From: Ampelomyces quisqualis
Taxonomy: Eukaryota; Ascomycota; Dothideomycetes; Pleosporales; Phaeosphaeriaceae
DNA length: 64,000 nucleotides
Reading direction: 5' to 3'
Assembly (NCBI GenBank): GCA_018398575.1
Contig: JAGTXZ010000018.1
Location: forward strand, 1,860,001-1,924,000
Under the pieces are notes generated by a model. It was not told where the DNA came from. It worked only from the letters and a program-made list of their open reading frames with translations, and searched no databases. The position numbers and the translations under genes are program-made. The first letter of the stretch is position 1; every line of letters begins with the position of its first letter. Positions 23,510 to 34,215 of this stretch are shown here, piece by piece.

Positions 23510-26100
23510 CTAACTACTACGCTCTAGCAGAATTCAAGGCGATATTAGACTATATATGTTACAAAAACTCTACTTATACCTGTAAAGTAAAAACTCTGTT
23601 ACGCTACACACATTACTTACTTCTACTACTCTTACTAATAGTTTTCTAATATTTAAAGAGCAAGCGCTTACTCTATATACTCTATACCAAGTAGCAAATT
23701 TAAGTAATATTAGCAGCATACTATATCTCTGTCTAAACAAGCGCTAAAACAAGTGCTAACAGACAATAGTGCAAAGGTTAGGCTTCTAAAGGATGTAACC
23801 CTAGAACTAACATACTAAAAACTAAGACGCTGCAGAAACTAAAAACTGTCTAGACTCTAACGCTACTATCCTTAAGCCTTAACTCTAGAATTAAAATAGA
23901 AGTATAACTAACTGCTACACTAGCTTAACCAAAAAGTTACCTAATAAGATAGCCTAGAGATTAAATACTATATACTCCTAGATCTGCAGCCTTACTTGCT
24001 TATTAACAAGAGGAATCTAGACGCAGCAGTAGCATAAGCACAACAAGCTAACACAAACTAAAAACCTATAAGACTAACACACAGAAAACGTTAGTAGTTA
24101 ACAGAAAACTACTATTAGACTTAAGGCTATTGTATTGTAGGAAGATGCCTTATTATATATAATTAAGTAGTTCTAACTGTTACAGAGTTGCAACCCTTCT
24201 TATCTAGTACAGACCTATTTGGGTTACTACTATAGGGGAAAGAAAAATACTAAGCAAAGAAAAGTGTGTTACTAGAAAATAAGACTATACTAGAGAAGGC
24301 AAGAGTTATCCTAGTAACGCAACTACTTACTAATAACAGAAAGACGCTATATAGTACAGCAATAACACTATAGCTTAATACACGCAGGCATATATACGCC
24401 TAAATACTGCTAGACGCTTAGATAGAAGTATAGAATACTCTACTGTTGTTAGTTTAATTATATATTAGCTTAACACTATACAAAGAAGCTACCTACTATA
24501 TAGGTACTGTTGCAGCCTACTAAGAATAGTAGCTAACAGTAGGCGCCTAGATGCTAGACATGTACAGTAACTTGCAGACCTACGTAATAAAGTAAGAATA
24601 ACTAGAAATTACTAGTACTTATACATTAAACTACCTAGATAGATAGGTTCTTAAGCCTAGCGAACTGCTTAAAGACTTTGTTTACCTACTATAAGACCTA
24701 AAGAACGCAAGTACACCTCTAAAACAGCTATGCTAGCTAACTAAAGACAGCCTAAATCTGCTAGATTTCTAAACCCTAGTCTTACAGCAGTAATAGCATA
24801 GTTATTCTATAATAACAGGAAATAGGGCATTGCTGCAATAACTGGGAATTAAGAGAAGTTTAATAAACTAAGTGCAAATATAGTAGCACTAATAGGCTTA
24901 GTTATATTTAACGCAATAAGAGAATTTAATAACAATAGCACTAGGAAAACTATACCCTTCTATAGACACACTGTAGAAGGTATGTTGCAAGTTCTACACA
25001 TAGCATTAGCTAATAGAAAGCAAACTACTTTAATGCTATTTGCAAAAAATAGAAGAACCTAAGAGGCATTTAATAGATTCTTATATAGAATAATATACAA
25101 CAGGATATTACTATACACATAAACTAATAAGAGAATAACAGAGCTAACATTTTAGTGCTAAAGAATACCTATAACAACAACGTAGATAATATCCTAGCTA
25201 ACTGTATAGAAGAGGAGTAAGATTACTATAATACGCTTATAAACAATTACAACAACAAAGAGAAGAAGAAGGCAAACTGCTTAATAGAAAAGGATAGAGA
25301 AGAGGACGTTAGAGAGGAGGGAAAAGTTCTACACAGAGATACTAATAATGTAAGTAGGTCTAAACGTAATGCAATATATAATAACTTGTATAGGATACTG
25401 TTTATATACGCGTGCGTAAAGTATTAAGTAAGGTAAAAGATGTTTTGCTAGAAGAGTATAGATATACAGATAAACTTGCACTAGAATACCTTTATAAGGC
25501 AGACAAATAGCTGTAGTTTAAGAACTGTAAAGGTAGCTAGAGCATTATAGCAGAAGACGCATAAGAAGAATTTGTAACGTAGGCCTATAATATTACAATT
25601 AAAGGTAACATACTTAACGTAATTGCCTTAACTAAAGAGAAATAGCAACTGGAACTAGACAAGTGCAATAGGTTAGTGCAATAGTATAAAGAAGAAATAG
25701 AGTATTATTAAGTAGTTGTAAATAGTAAGCAACGCAAATATTACAAGAACTAAATATGCTTTTGCTAGTACAACGCGTAAATACTGTTAGGTTAGCCTTA
25801 ATATAACGCAACAGTGCAGACTACTATAGCAGACAGTATAGCACTAGTAGATATAGCACCTAATTCTAACATAACTAACTAGTAAGATAATTACTACTCT
25901 ACAAGTAGTAGCAGCTATTATAGCCTTCTATACATAGAGCGCGTTGTATACCTGCTAACGCGTGCCCTATAGGACGTTAAGCCTAGTAGCTGCGTCTAGG
26001 CTAGCCTACTTTTAAAGGAGCGTAATTTGTCTATGCTATATTTAATTAAAAAGCCTACATAACTAGACAAGAAGGACTAGCTTAGTTAGCCTACGCTATA
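23510..26100 (+). pseudogene. Unidentified plus-strand coding relic in KDZ1
   Basis: The plus strand can be read as protein over about 2.5 kb, with shifts of frame near 24.3, 24.8 and 25.35 kb. Recognisable runs are EKCVTRKXDYTREGKSYPSN (about 24260-24320), NAIREFNNNSTRKTIPFYRH then TVEGMLQVLHIALANRKQTT (about 24900-25030), and VLSKVKDVLLEEYRYTDKLA then LEYLYKADK (about 25420-25510). A Glu/Arg-rich stretch lies near 25255-25330. I do not recognise the protein. It lies downstream of, and in the same direction as, the transposase, so it is probably a second KDZ1 gene. Its function is unknown to me. Confidence 0.45.
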
Positions 26101-26149
26101 AGAGTGTAAAGATATAGGCAGCTAGCTGCAGTATACAGTTCTGCTAGTG

Positions 26150-26387
26150 CTACAGTACTTAACAGTTCTTAACTGTTAAATCTGACAATACTAGTAACAC
26201 TAGCGACACTAGCAACACAGGCGACACAGGTAACACAGGCAACTTGCTGTTAGGTCGCTGTTAGGTTACTAGCGACCAGAAGTAAGTAGGGCAACTTTAG
26301 CAAATTGTCTAGTAGACAGTATTGCTGTTAGGCAGCCGCAGGTCGCCGCAACTAGGCTAACCAGACGAATCTTAATTTTTCCTAACG
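26150..26387 (-). repeat. KDZ1 right terminal and subterminal repeat region
   Basis: Near 26193-26250 a 9-bp-like motif is repeated: AGCGACACT, AGCAACACA, GGCGACACA, GGTAACACA, GGCAAC. TCGCTG..TTACTAGCGACCAGAAG and the terminal CTTAATTTTTCCTAACG follow. The reverse complement of this whole stretch forms the left ends of both 844-bp elements (5908-6080 and 35710-35900). GCGAC repeats near the ends are the likely transposase-binding sites (inference from CACTA-like elements). Confidence 0.8.
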
Positions 26388-26618
26388 CAGTCTAAAGGTA
26401 AAAGAAAGACTAAAGAAGAATAGTGTTAGTAGTACAAGAACTAGGACAGAGCTAGCTAAGTGCTAACACAAAATTATAGTAAGTGTATAAACGCACGCGC
26501 ATAGTAGGCAGCTAGGTAACAAGTAGTACTAGAATAACCTTAGCCTATCTTTGTAACGCAATTACTATATTATAACAACGTAAGCTCTTATATTAAGAGG
26601 AGAGTAAGTAAAGAGGCA
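26388..26618 (+). other. Gy2 3' end before the LTR, with polypurine tract
   Basis: This is the remainder of the Gy2 interior after KDZ1. It ends in the purine-rich run AGGAGAGTAAGTAAAGAGGC (about 26598-26617), immediately before the 3' LTR at 26619. That is the position where the plus-strand primer of an LTR retrotransposon should lie. Confidence 0.65.
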
Positions 26619-26805
26619 TATAATAGGCTAGGCTTTACCTAGCTCTTTACCTTCTTAGAAAGAGCTTAGTCTAGCCTTACTACCTCTTTATAGACTAGCA
26701 CGCACAAAGGGTATATAAACCCCTTCTGTAACTAGTAAAGAAGCTTAAGAAATATAACTCTTTCTAGCACCTTATTATTCTATCTTTGCGGGCTAGCCTC
26801 TAACA
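26619..26805 (+). repeat. Gy2 3' LTR
   Basis: 187 bp, the same length as the 5' LTR at 662-848. It ends CTCTAACA, keeping the terminal CA that the 5' copy has lost to TA. AATAG follows at 26806-26810 and matches 657-661. Confidence 0.92.
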
Positions 26806-28230
26806 AATAGTCTTTAATAGTGCTTTAAAAATATTAATAAAGATAAATAGAAAGAATATATAGAGTACTTTAAGTACTAGCTAAGTTAGTACTAAATAAG
26901 ATTAGATCTTAAGATTAGAAACTACTTACAAAACTTTTAAATATATAGTAAAAGGTATATTAAAGTAGGTACTATTAATAAGAACTTTTATAGCTACTAC
27001 CTTATTAAGAAACTACTATTCTAATATATAATAAAGATTCTAGAGAAGTTTAGCCTTAAAATAGATACTCTAAAAGACTTTAAGTATAAAAAGATCTAAG
27101 ACTATCTAGTAAAGCACTTAGAAGTAGAAAAGAAAGTATATATATTAAATCTAGTAAAAGCTATAATAGCTTTTAAACTAGAGGTAGAGTTTAAAGTAGA
27201 ACTAATAGCTAAACAACTATTAGTTTTACTTTAAAAAATTAACTTTAAACTATAAGTTAAGCTAGAAATAAGCTTCTAATCGACTACTTTATAGTTACTA
27301 ATAAAAAGCACTTTATCTAAGAACTAGCGTAAGTAAGCTTTTTCTAGCGTAGCGCCTATAAAGAATAAAGTAGATAATCTTATAAATAAGATGCTACAGC
27401 TTAGACTAAACTAAATAACTATTAAGTAATAGCTATAGAGTATATAATAGACCTCTTGCAAAGTAAAGCTTATAAATAATCTAGTTATCTAGGCTTTAGT
27501 TTATAAGTAAACTAAAGAATAATTTAAAGCCTTATAACTATATATACTTTAGCTAGCTCTATAGAACTAGAGCTATTAGAACTACAAGTAATAGTAATAG
27601 GTATAGAGAAATAATAGTAACTAATGTAATAGCTAGAGCTATAACTACTTAAATAATAATTAAGGCTTCTAGTAGAAGACTACTAAGTAGCTTTAGAATA
27701 AAGTATTAAGCTTATAATAAGACTAGTTATTTAAAACAGAACTACTTAATACTAAGAGACTTTATTACTTGCAGCTTATACTTTCTTAACAAATATAATA
27801 TACTTTAATAGAAAATACTTAATAATATATAAGGCTAAGTTACTAGTCTTAGTAACGCTTAATAAGCTAAGACTATTTTAGCTAAGATTAAGAGGCGCTT
27901 TTTAAAACGTAATATTAGCCTACTTATAGTTAAATCTAAGTTTTTAAGTAGACCTAGTCTTTCTGTTTCTATTAAGAATAACGCAGTCTCTATACAGTTA
28001 GTACCTAATACCTTAGAAGCACTATTAGAAGTAAACTATAGTAAGTATTGGAATATATTAGACTACTTTATAACTAAATCTAAGAAACTCTTTACTAATA
28101 GTAGTTTAGTGTTAGCTATAGTTATAATCTAAAACTAAGTAAAGTATAGTAATAATTAGCCTATATATAGTTAGGTATAGGTTTAGAAACTACCTTAAAA
28201 ACTAGTTAATAGAATCTTACACCTAAAAGG
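26806..28230 (+). pseudogene. Gy1 gag relic, middle piece
   Basis: This is the continuation of the frame cut at 661. It reads CFKNINKDKQKEYIEYFKYQ, then LIKKLLFXYIIKILEKFSLK and HLEVEKKVYILNLVKAIIAF, a helical gag reading with stops at Gln/Trp positions. A possible but degraded zinc-knuckle region lies near 27760-27810; I would not rely on it. The piece ends at the AAAGG target site of the solo LTR at 28231-28449 and resumes at 28450. Confidence 0.6.
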
Positions 28231-28449
28231 TATAGGAGCTAAGCAATACTATAGATTAAAGTTGTTATAAGTAAAAAGAATTCTATTACTTGTTCTATAC
28301 TATGTAAGGATAGATTAGATTAAATACACTAAGCCAAGAAACGGCTTGATAAGTCAGTCCGGTTCTAAATAGATTCTATCTTATTAGTGACATGCTTAGT
28401 TATTACACGTAATAATCTCGTAATCTGTTGATTTATATACTCTGTTACA
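28231..28449 (-). repeat. Solo LTR of the Co1 family, hardly RIP-mutated
   Basis: 219 bp in minus orientation. It starts TGTAACAGAG (reverse complement of 28440-28449) and is flanked by perfect AAAGG duplications (28226-28230 and 28450-28454). It aligns over its whole length with the two Co1 LTRs (39915-40132 and 53888-54105). Unlike everything around it, it keeps CpA and TpG, for example AGTCAGTCCGGTTCT and GTGACATGC. A solo LTR arises when recombination between two LTRs removes the element body. Confidence 0.9.
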
Positions 28450-28526
28450 AAAGGTTATAGAAATAGAAATAATAGTTACTTTATAAGTAAGAAGTTAGAG
28501 TAAGACTACTTAGTTTAATTTATAAG
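28450..28526 (+). other. Gy1 short piece between a solo LTR and Gy3
   Basis: 77 bp of Gy1 interior isolated between the solo LTR (ending 28449) and the Gy3 5' LTR. It ends ATAAG, and that pentamer is repeated at 37403-37407 where Gy1 resumes. It is too short to read a domain. Confidence 0.7.
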
Positions 28527-28784
28527 TGTAATAGGCTGCTGCCTAGTTAGTCCTTAGTTATAGAAAAACCTTAGCTTACTAAACTAGAACACTAAAAAGG
28601 TTCTGAACTAGAACGCTAAAAATCCTCTAGGCTAGAACACTAAAAACAATTCTAGACTAGAGCGCCTAAACCCTTTAGTCTAGACTGCCTTAGAACTATA
28701 AAAACCTTCTAAGTAGTAATTAGGATAGGTTACAAATTTACATCTTTATTTCCTAGCATCTACTCTTAGAGTCTGCCTCTTACA
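28527..28784 (+). repeat. Gy3 5' LTR
   Basis: 258 bp, TGTAATAGGC...CCTCTTACA. It contains several near-repeats of an (A)CTAGAACACTAAAAA-type motif at about 28583-28665. It aligns without gaps to 37145-37402. Confidence 0.92.
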
Positions 28785-28799
28785 ATTAAATTTGTTAAA

Positions 28800-30120
28800 C
28801 TTAACTAGGCTAAAAGGCTATTAGTAACCTCTAGTATAGAATAAGTAACTGTCTCTATAACAGTACAGGATATAATAGTACAAGCTATCTAAATAAGACG
28901 TAATAGTATCTCTAAGTTAGTTATTAAGGACAAGTTTAATTAGATAATTATTAATAACTTTCTAGACCTAGAAGAATAATAGATTAAGAAACAATTGCTG
29001 TTAAACAGCCTTAAGAGAACGCCTACCTAGTAGGAAGTATATAACTCTCTAGTAGCTAGACTCTCTAATAATAGAAAAGAAAAGTCTTCTATAAGCGCAG
29101 ATCTAGACTTAGTATTACTAGTAAAAATTCTGCAGAAACAAGTTGCAAGGCTTACAGCCTAAGTAACTCTAGAAACCTCTAGCTTTATATAAACTCTTTT
29201 AGAAAGCTTTCTCTTACCTTAAAAGACTTATAAAGTCTCTAACCTAGAAGCGTATAAAGAAGATTAAAAGGATTACTGCATCTTTAAGGCCTAAATAAAG
29301 TATAAACTAGAATATAACAGCGTAAGACTAGGCTCTTAAGTAGGCTATATCTTTAACTGCCTTAAGAAGTTAGTAGCTAGTGTAGCCTTGTCTTAGGTAA
29401 CCTAGAACTTCTAGAGCTTTGCAGAAGAACTTTAGAACTTTCTAGACAACTAATTTAGTAACAAGCTACACAACAAAAGATTACAAAGAAAACTCTAAAT
29501 AATCTGATAAAATAAGTCTTTTTTCTAGAGCTTTAATACAGAGTTTATAAGGCTAGCCTATAATGCAGGCAAAGAAGATAATAAAGTAAACACAAAAATA
29601 AGGTACCTAAGCGCTATCTAGCTAGACCTACAAGATAGAATAATTTCTATAGAGACTAAACCTAAATAGAAAATCTATAACCTTATAGACAAAGTAGTAA
29701 TTATTAAAGAAAACTTATATAAAGTAAAACTTAGTAGTAAGCACGCTAAAAGACAGAATGTTAAAGAATCTATAGATTAGAAACCTACAAGAAGACATTC
29801 TAGAAAGACTAAGAAGAAATTCTCTAAAGAGAAGAAAGCTAAGTAGGCTACTATAGAAGAGTAGTTCTACTAGAGACAAAATAACTTATACTTTTACTAC
29901 AGTAAGTTAAGACACTATACTAGTAGATACAAACTATTCTTACCTTTAAAACCTACTAAAGCTGTAGTAGCTAAGGCATAGAGTAAGGAAAAAGAAGACG
30001 TATTAAAAGACACCCTAAGCTTAAAAAACAAGTAACTTCTATCTAAAGGCGCAGACAAAAGTATAGTAACACAATACTAAAAGAAGATAAGAGATTTTAA
30101 TAATTTTAAAAGAAATAGCT
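28800..30120 (+). pseudogene. Gy3 gag relic with RIP-destroyed zinc knuckle
   Basis: The plus-strand reading runs from just after the 5' LTR. The zinc knuckle at about 29887-29935 reads LYFYYSKLRHYTSRYK. Against C-x2-C-x4-H-x4-C all three cysteines are tyrosine (TGY to TAY) and only the His survives, a clear imprint of RIP. The preceding stretch (KRKPTRRHSRKTKKKFSKEK-like, with KKFSKEKKAK at about 29816-29845) is basic, as in nucleocapsid linkers. The protein would have packaged element RNA. Confidence 0.75.
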
Positions 30121-31960
30121 AGATAGAGAACCTATTACTATATATACTATTGTTAATAAAACAATAGTTACTTCTACAATAATTAACACTAAGTGTCTTA
30201 CTTATACTATAACTTTAACTAAGTTTATCTATAAGAATAAGTTAAAGCGTAAGTTAATAGCTCTAAGAGAAATTATTAGGATTACTAGAGCCTAGTCTTA
30301 GATAAAGATAGCTATCTAAATAAGAATTAACATTAATAAGCACAAAAAGACACTATAGGCCTATAAACTAGACAGAGACAAAGAATATAATCTAGTTCTA
30401 AGTTAACTATAGATAAACTAGTATAATATTACTATTGCACTAGTAAAGAAATTAATATACATCTACTCTACTTAAACGCAAGTTAGAAGCTAAGAAGAAA
30501 AAAAACCTTTCTTACTACAAAGTATTATAGTAGCTGCGTACTTAGCCTAGCTATAATAAGGCTAGAAGAATAAATCTATTTGCCTTTACGCTACGTTAAT
30601 AGCAGATATCTAAAAGGCTCTAAAAACTAAGCTCTAAGTAGACCCTAGGTTAGTGCTTCTAGATTACCTAAAAGGAGAATATAAAACCTTTCTACGCGAG
30701 AAAGCAGACTAACTCTCTCTAGTAAGAGAACCTACTATTAATTATTCTATTAAGCTAGTAGAAAAAGATAGAAAGACTATAAAGGTACTATAAGGCCTAC
30801 TATATAGTATATTAAGAGAAGAACTTCTTGTGCTCTAAAAAGAGCTTACTTCTTACCTAAACTATAGCTTTATACAAGTAAGCTAGTTAAGCGCTTCTAC
30901 ACTAGTTCTATTTATAAAGAAGCTAAAAAGAGGCCTATAGTTCTATGTAGACTACTAGGCTCTTAACGCAATTACAAAGAAGGACTAATACCTACTTCTA
31001 CTTATCTAAGAAACCTTAGCCTAAATTACTAAAGCTAAATAGTTTACTAAAGTAGATATTATTAAAGCTTTCTATAAGATTAGAATTGCTAAAGAAGACA
31101 AATAAAAGATAGCCTTCTAGACGCGCTTTAGCTTCTATAAGTAGCTTATAACGCCCTTTAGACTTATAAACGCTCTAAGTATATTCTAGAGATATATTAA
31201 TTAGATACTAAAAGAACACTTAGATAATTTCTATTTAGCCTATATAGACAACGTGTTAATATATACAAGTAGGTTTAAGGCAGACTATAAGAAAAAGGTA
31301 AAGCTAGTAATCTAAAAACTTAAGGTAGTAGAGTTATACCTTAATATAGAGAACAGTAAGTTTAGCGTAAAGAAGACTAAATACCTTAGATTTATTATTA
31401 AGGCTAAGAAAGAAATAAGTATAGACTTTAAGAAAGTAGCTACTATACGTTTCTAGAAGCCTCCTAAGATAGTTAAAAAAGTCTAGAGTTTTGTTAGCTT
31501 TGCTAACTTCTACTAATAGTTTATAAAAGACTTCTTAGAGCTAGCTGCTCTACTAACTAGGCTAACTAAGAAAGGCGTAGCCTTTTACTAGGGCCCTAAA
31601 CAATAGATGTTCTTTAATAAGCTAAAGAAAGCTTTTATAGTAAAACTATCTCTAGCAAACTTTAATATAAAGCTAGAGATAGTAGTAGAATATAACGCTT
31701 TAGGATAGTTAACTAAAAGAGTACTATCTTAATATAGTAGAAATAGACACTTCTAGGCTGTAGCTTACTACTTAGCAAAGAACATAGCTGTAGAAGCTAA
31801 CTATACTATCTATAATAAGAATCTATTAGCTATAGTTAAGTGCCTAGAGTAGTAGAAAACTAAACTTTAGAGAGTAAAGTATTTTACTATACTTATAGAC
31901 TATAAGAACCTAGAATACTTTACTACTACACAACTACTAACAGAAAGACACGTCTACTAG
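30120..31960 (+). pseudogene. Gy3 protease, reverse transcriptase and RNase H relic
   Basis: The protease remnant reads STIINTKCLTYTI at about 30170-30210 (family: ALIDTGC, with Asp now Asn). The reverse transcriptase reads LVLFIKKLKRGL, FYVDY and ALNAITKKD at about 30900-30990. It continues FTKVDIIKAFYKIRIAKEDK (about 31040-31100), LITPFRLINALSIF, and the catalytic AYIDNVLIYTS at about 31238-31270 with the second Asp as Asn. An RNase H remnant (YKNLEYFTTTQLL) lies near 31910-31940. Order and spacing are those of chromovirus pol. Confidence 0.85.
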
Positions 31961-32899
31961 GCAGAGTTCTTTAGCGCGTTTAATATTAGATTCTAATACT
32001 ACCTAAGAAACGTTAATAGTAGAGTAGATACTCTTTTTAGAAAAGAATAAGATCTTTTCTAAGGAAGAGCAAACGCGCAGGTACAGTTCTAGACCTTCTA
32101 ATTATTTACTTCTACTTTAGAAACTAAAGATAAAGAAGACCTAGTACTTACTACTTCTTTTATAGCTTAGTAGGAGAATACACTATAATAGAAGAAGAAA
32201 GAAATAGAGTAGCTCTAAAACGCGCTTATAGACAAAGATGCTACGTTAACTACTTTTCTTATAGCTTAGCAAAGAAATGCACTATAATAAAAGAAGAAAA
32301 AAATAGAGTAGCTCTAAAATATACTTATAGATAAAAATACTACGTTAACTACTTTTCTTGCAACTTAGTAGAAAGATATACTACTACAGAGAGAGAAAGA
32401 AATAGAGTAGCTCTAAAACAGGCTTATAGATAAAGATACTGCGTTAAGAAAAAGAAATGTTACCTAAAGCTAGAATGCTAAGAATTACTCTATAGTTAGA
32501 AAGAGAGCGCTCTAAAACGTGCTTATAGACAAAGACGCTGCGTTAAGAAAGAAAAACGTTACCTATAACTAAGGTGCTAAAAAGCTTTCTATAGTAGAAG
32601 ACGCTTTAGATACTACTAAAGAAACTATAGTACTATATAAAACTACGCTTAGGCAAAGTCCTTATACAAACAAACGCTCTAAGAGACTAATAGAGCCTAC
32701 TATTCAGAAATTGTAGGAATAGGCTGTCTATATAGATAAGGCCTACTAATTAGTAGTTAACGCTGTTAGAACAAGATAGTAAAAATTCTCTTTCTATCTA
32801 AGCCTAAAAGTTTTTCTAGCAGAGTATAGCTTAAATAACTTAGAACGCCTACTCTATAAAAAGTATAAATAGGTACTAGAATACGTAAACCTATAAACC

Positions 32900-34000
32900 T
32901 ATATTATCTTAAAAGAATATAATTCTCTTATTACTAGGTACCTAGGCAAGGAAAGCATATACGCAATATTAGTAAGAAATTACTTCTAGCCTAGAATATC
33001 TTTAAGTATCTAGCAGTTTGTCTAGAACTGCGTAGTGTATAGCAGAATAAAGCTCTAAAGAGAACTTAAATAAGAACTACTACGCCTACTTCTACTTCTA
33101 GTCTAAATATAGAAAGAATTGTTAGTAGACTTTATTATAGGCCTTTTACTAAGCTATAGAATGTTACACTTTATAGTAGTTACTAACTAGCTAAGTAAAA
33201 ATATAGTGCTTATACCTATTCTAGACCTAGAAGTTCTTACTATAGTTAAGGTATTTATTAAATAGGTAGTTACATACTACTAGCTTCTAGACGCTATAGT
33301 GTTTAATAGAGAGTTATAATTTGTAAGTAAATTCTAGTCTTTACTCTATAATAAGCTTAGAATACAAAGAAAAGTCTTAATAGTATACTACTCTTAGACA
33401 AATAGCGCTACAAAGCAAATAAATAGTATAGTAAAAGCCTACTTAAAGGCTTTTGTAAACTAAGACTAGTTAAACTAGGCTGCTCTATGCCTACTAGCAT
33501 AAATCGCAATAGCTAGACAAAATACAGCGTCTATAGGCGTTAGCTTATTCTTCTTCTAGTATAGGTATAACACAGACTCTATTTAGTTAGACCTAGAATA
33601 GACTACAAAAAACTAGTACTAGTCTAGCAACAATAAAAGAGCTACTACTAAAGTAATAGTAACTAAGATAAAAGAAATAATAGACTACGTATAAGTAAAG
33701 ATAGTAGAAGTATAATAAGAATAGAAACGCTAAGCTAATTATTATAGACAAAAAGCTCTAAAACTCTATATAAAAGACAAAGTATAGCTCTAGTACAGTT
33801 ACTCTATATCTAACAAAAGACCTTTAAAGAAGCTAGATTAGAAAAACAAGAAATATATAGTTATAAAGGTTATCTTTCTATATATTATAGAGCTAAGCGT
33901 ACTCTCTAGAGTGCACCTAAAGTTTTACGTTAACTGTCTCTAGCTTAATGCAGGTAATCTACTCCTACACTAGAAGTCTAATAACTAGTAACTAGAAGTA
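32900..34000 (+). pseudogene. Gy3 integrase relic
   Basis: This reads YLGKESIYAILVRNYF and FVXNCVVYSRIK (about 32940-33055), the zinc-binding domain with cysteines and histidines partly lost. It then reads LVDFIIGLLLSYRMLHFIVV with the first catalytic Asp near 33128, and VFIKXVVTYYXLLDAIVFNR. The block AYLKAFVNXDXLNXAALCLL follows at about 33440-33490. A beta-rich C-terminal part (KDKVXLXYSYSISNKRPLKK, about 33775-33830) matches the GPY/F region. The product would join element cDNA to chromosomal DNA. Confidence 0.8.
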
Positions 34001-34009
34001 ATAATAAAA

Positions 34010-34215
34010 AACAAAGATACAACTAATAATAAGTTTCTTATTAACTATATTCTTGTAGAATAGTAAAAGAAGAAAAAGTAAAGTATATAGCTATAGTACC
34101 TTATAAAATAAGTAGAATATGCAGAACTAATATAGAAACTACAAGTAAATGTTGCTAACACTATAGCTCTTACTAAATAGCTAGATAAAACTAGAATAGA
34201 ATAAGACTTAGATAC
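34010..34215 (+). pseudogene. Gy3 chromodomain relic
   Basis: It reads KFLINYILVEX, then KKKXSIXLXYLIKXVEYAEL (X = stop codon, formerly Gln/Trp). It fits the chromodomain layout (two-strand start, YLVKW.GY motif) with the cage tryptophans turned to TAG. It comes right after the integrase, as in Gy2, but the sequence is different. Confidence 0.65.

Larger units (their letters stand above)
7648..26387 (+). mobile_element. KDZ1: 18.7-kb Plavaka/KDZ-type DNA transposon with extra coding cargo
   Basis: An 18,740-bp element with inverted ends CGTTAGGAAAA (left) and TTTTTCCTAACG (right), flanked by CA on both sides (7646-7647 and 26388-26389). The two 844-bp relatives share its ends and have TA on both sides, so all three support a 2-bp target duplication. 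Inside are a Plavaka-type transposase on the plus strand (19560-22110), unidentified coding relics on both sides of it, a Tigger-like relic and five tandem-repeat arrays. Subterminal GCGAC/GTCGC repeats mark both ends and probably bound the transposase. RIP is heavy throughout. It is larger than typical CACTA-like elements, and part of that is nested material. It is inserted in the 3' part of Gy2. Confidence 0.85.
662..26805 (+). mobile_element. Gy2: chromodomain Ty3/gypsy LTR retrotransposon, interrupted
   Basis: This is a structurally complete but dead LTR retrotransposon. It has two 187-bp LTRs (662-848 and 26619-26805) and a perfect 5-bp target duplication AATAG at 657-661 and 26806-26810. 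Between the LTRs, in plus-strand order, are gag with a zinc knuckle, aspartic protease, reverse transcriptase, RNase H, integrase and a chromodomain, the order of fungal chromoviruses. The body is split by an 844-bp non-autonomous DNA element (5908-6751) and by the 18.7-kb KDZ1 transposon (7648-26387). Without these the element is about 6.6 kb, a normal gypsy size. I count about 17 differences between its LTRs, all transitions, as RIP would produce. It sits in the gag frame of Gy1. Confidence 0.9.

Noticed and set aside
7648..26387. Starship-type giant element
   Set aside because: It has terminal inverted repeats, 2-bp duplications and a Plavaka-like transposase; no DUF3435 tyrosine recombinase could be read at an edge.
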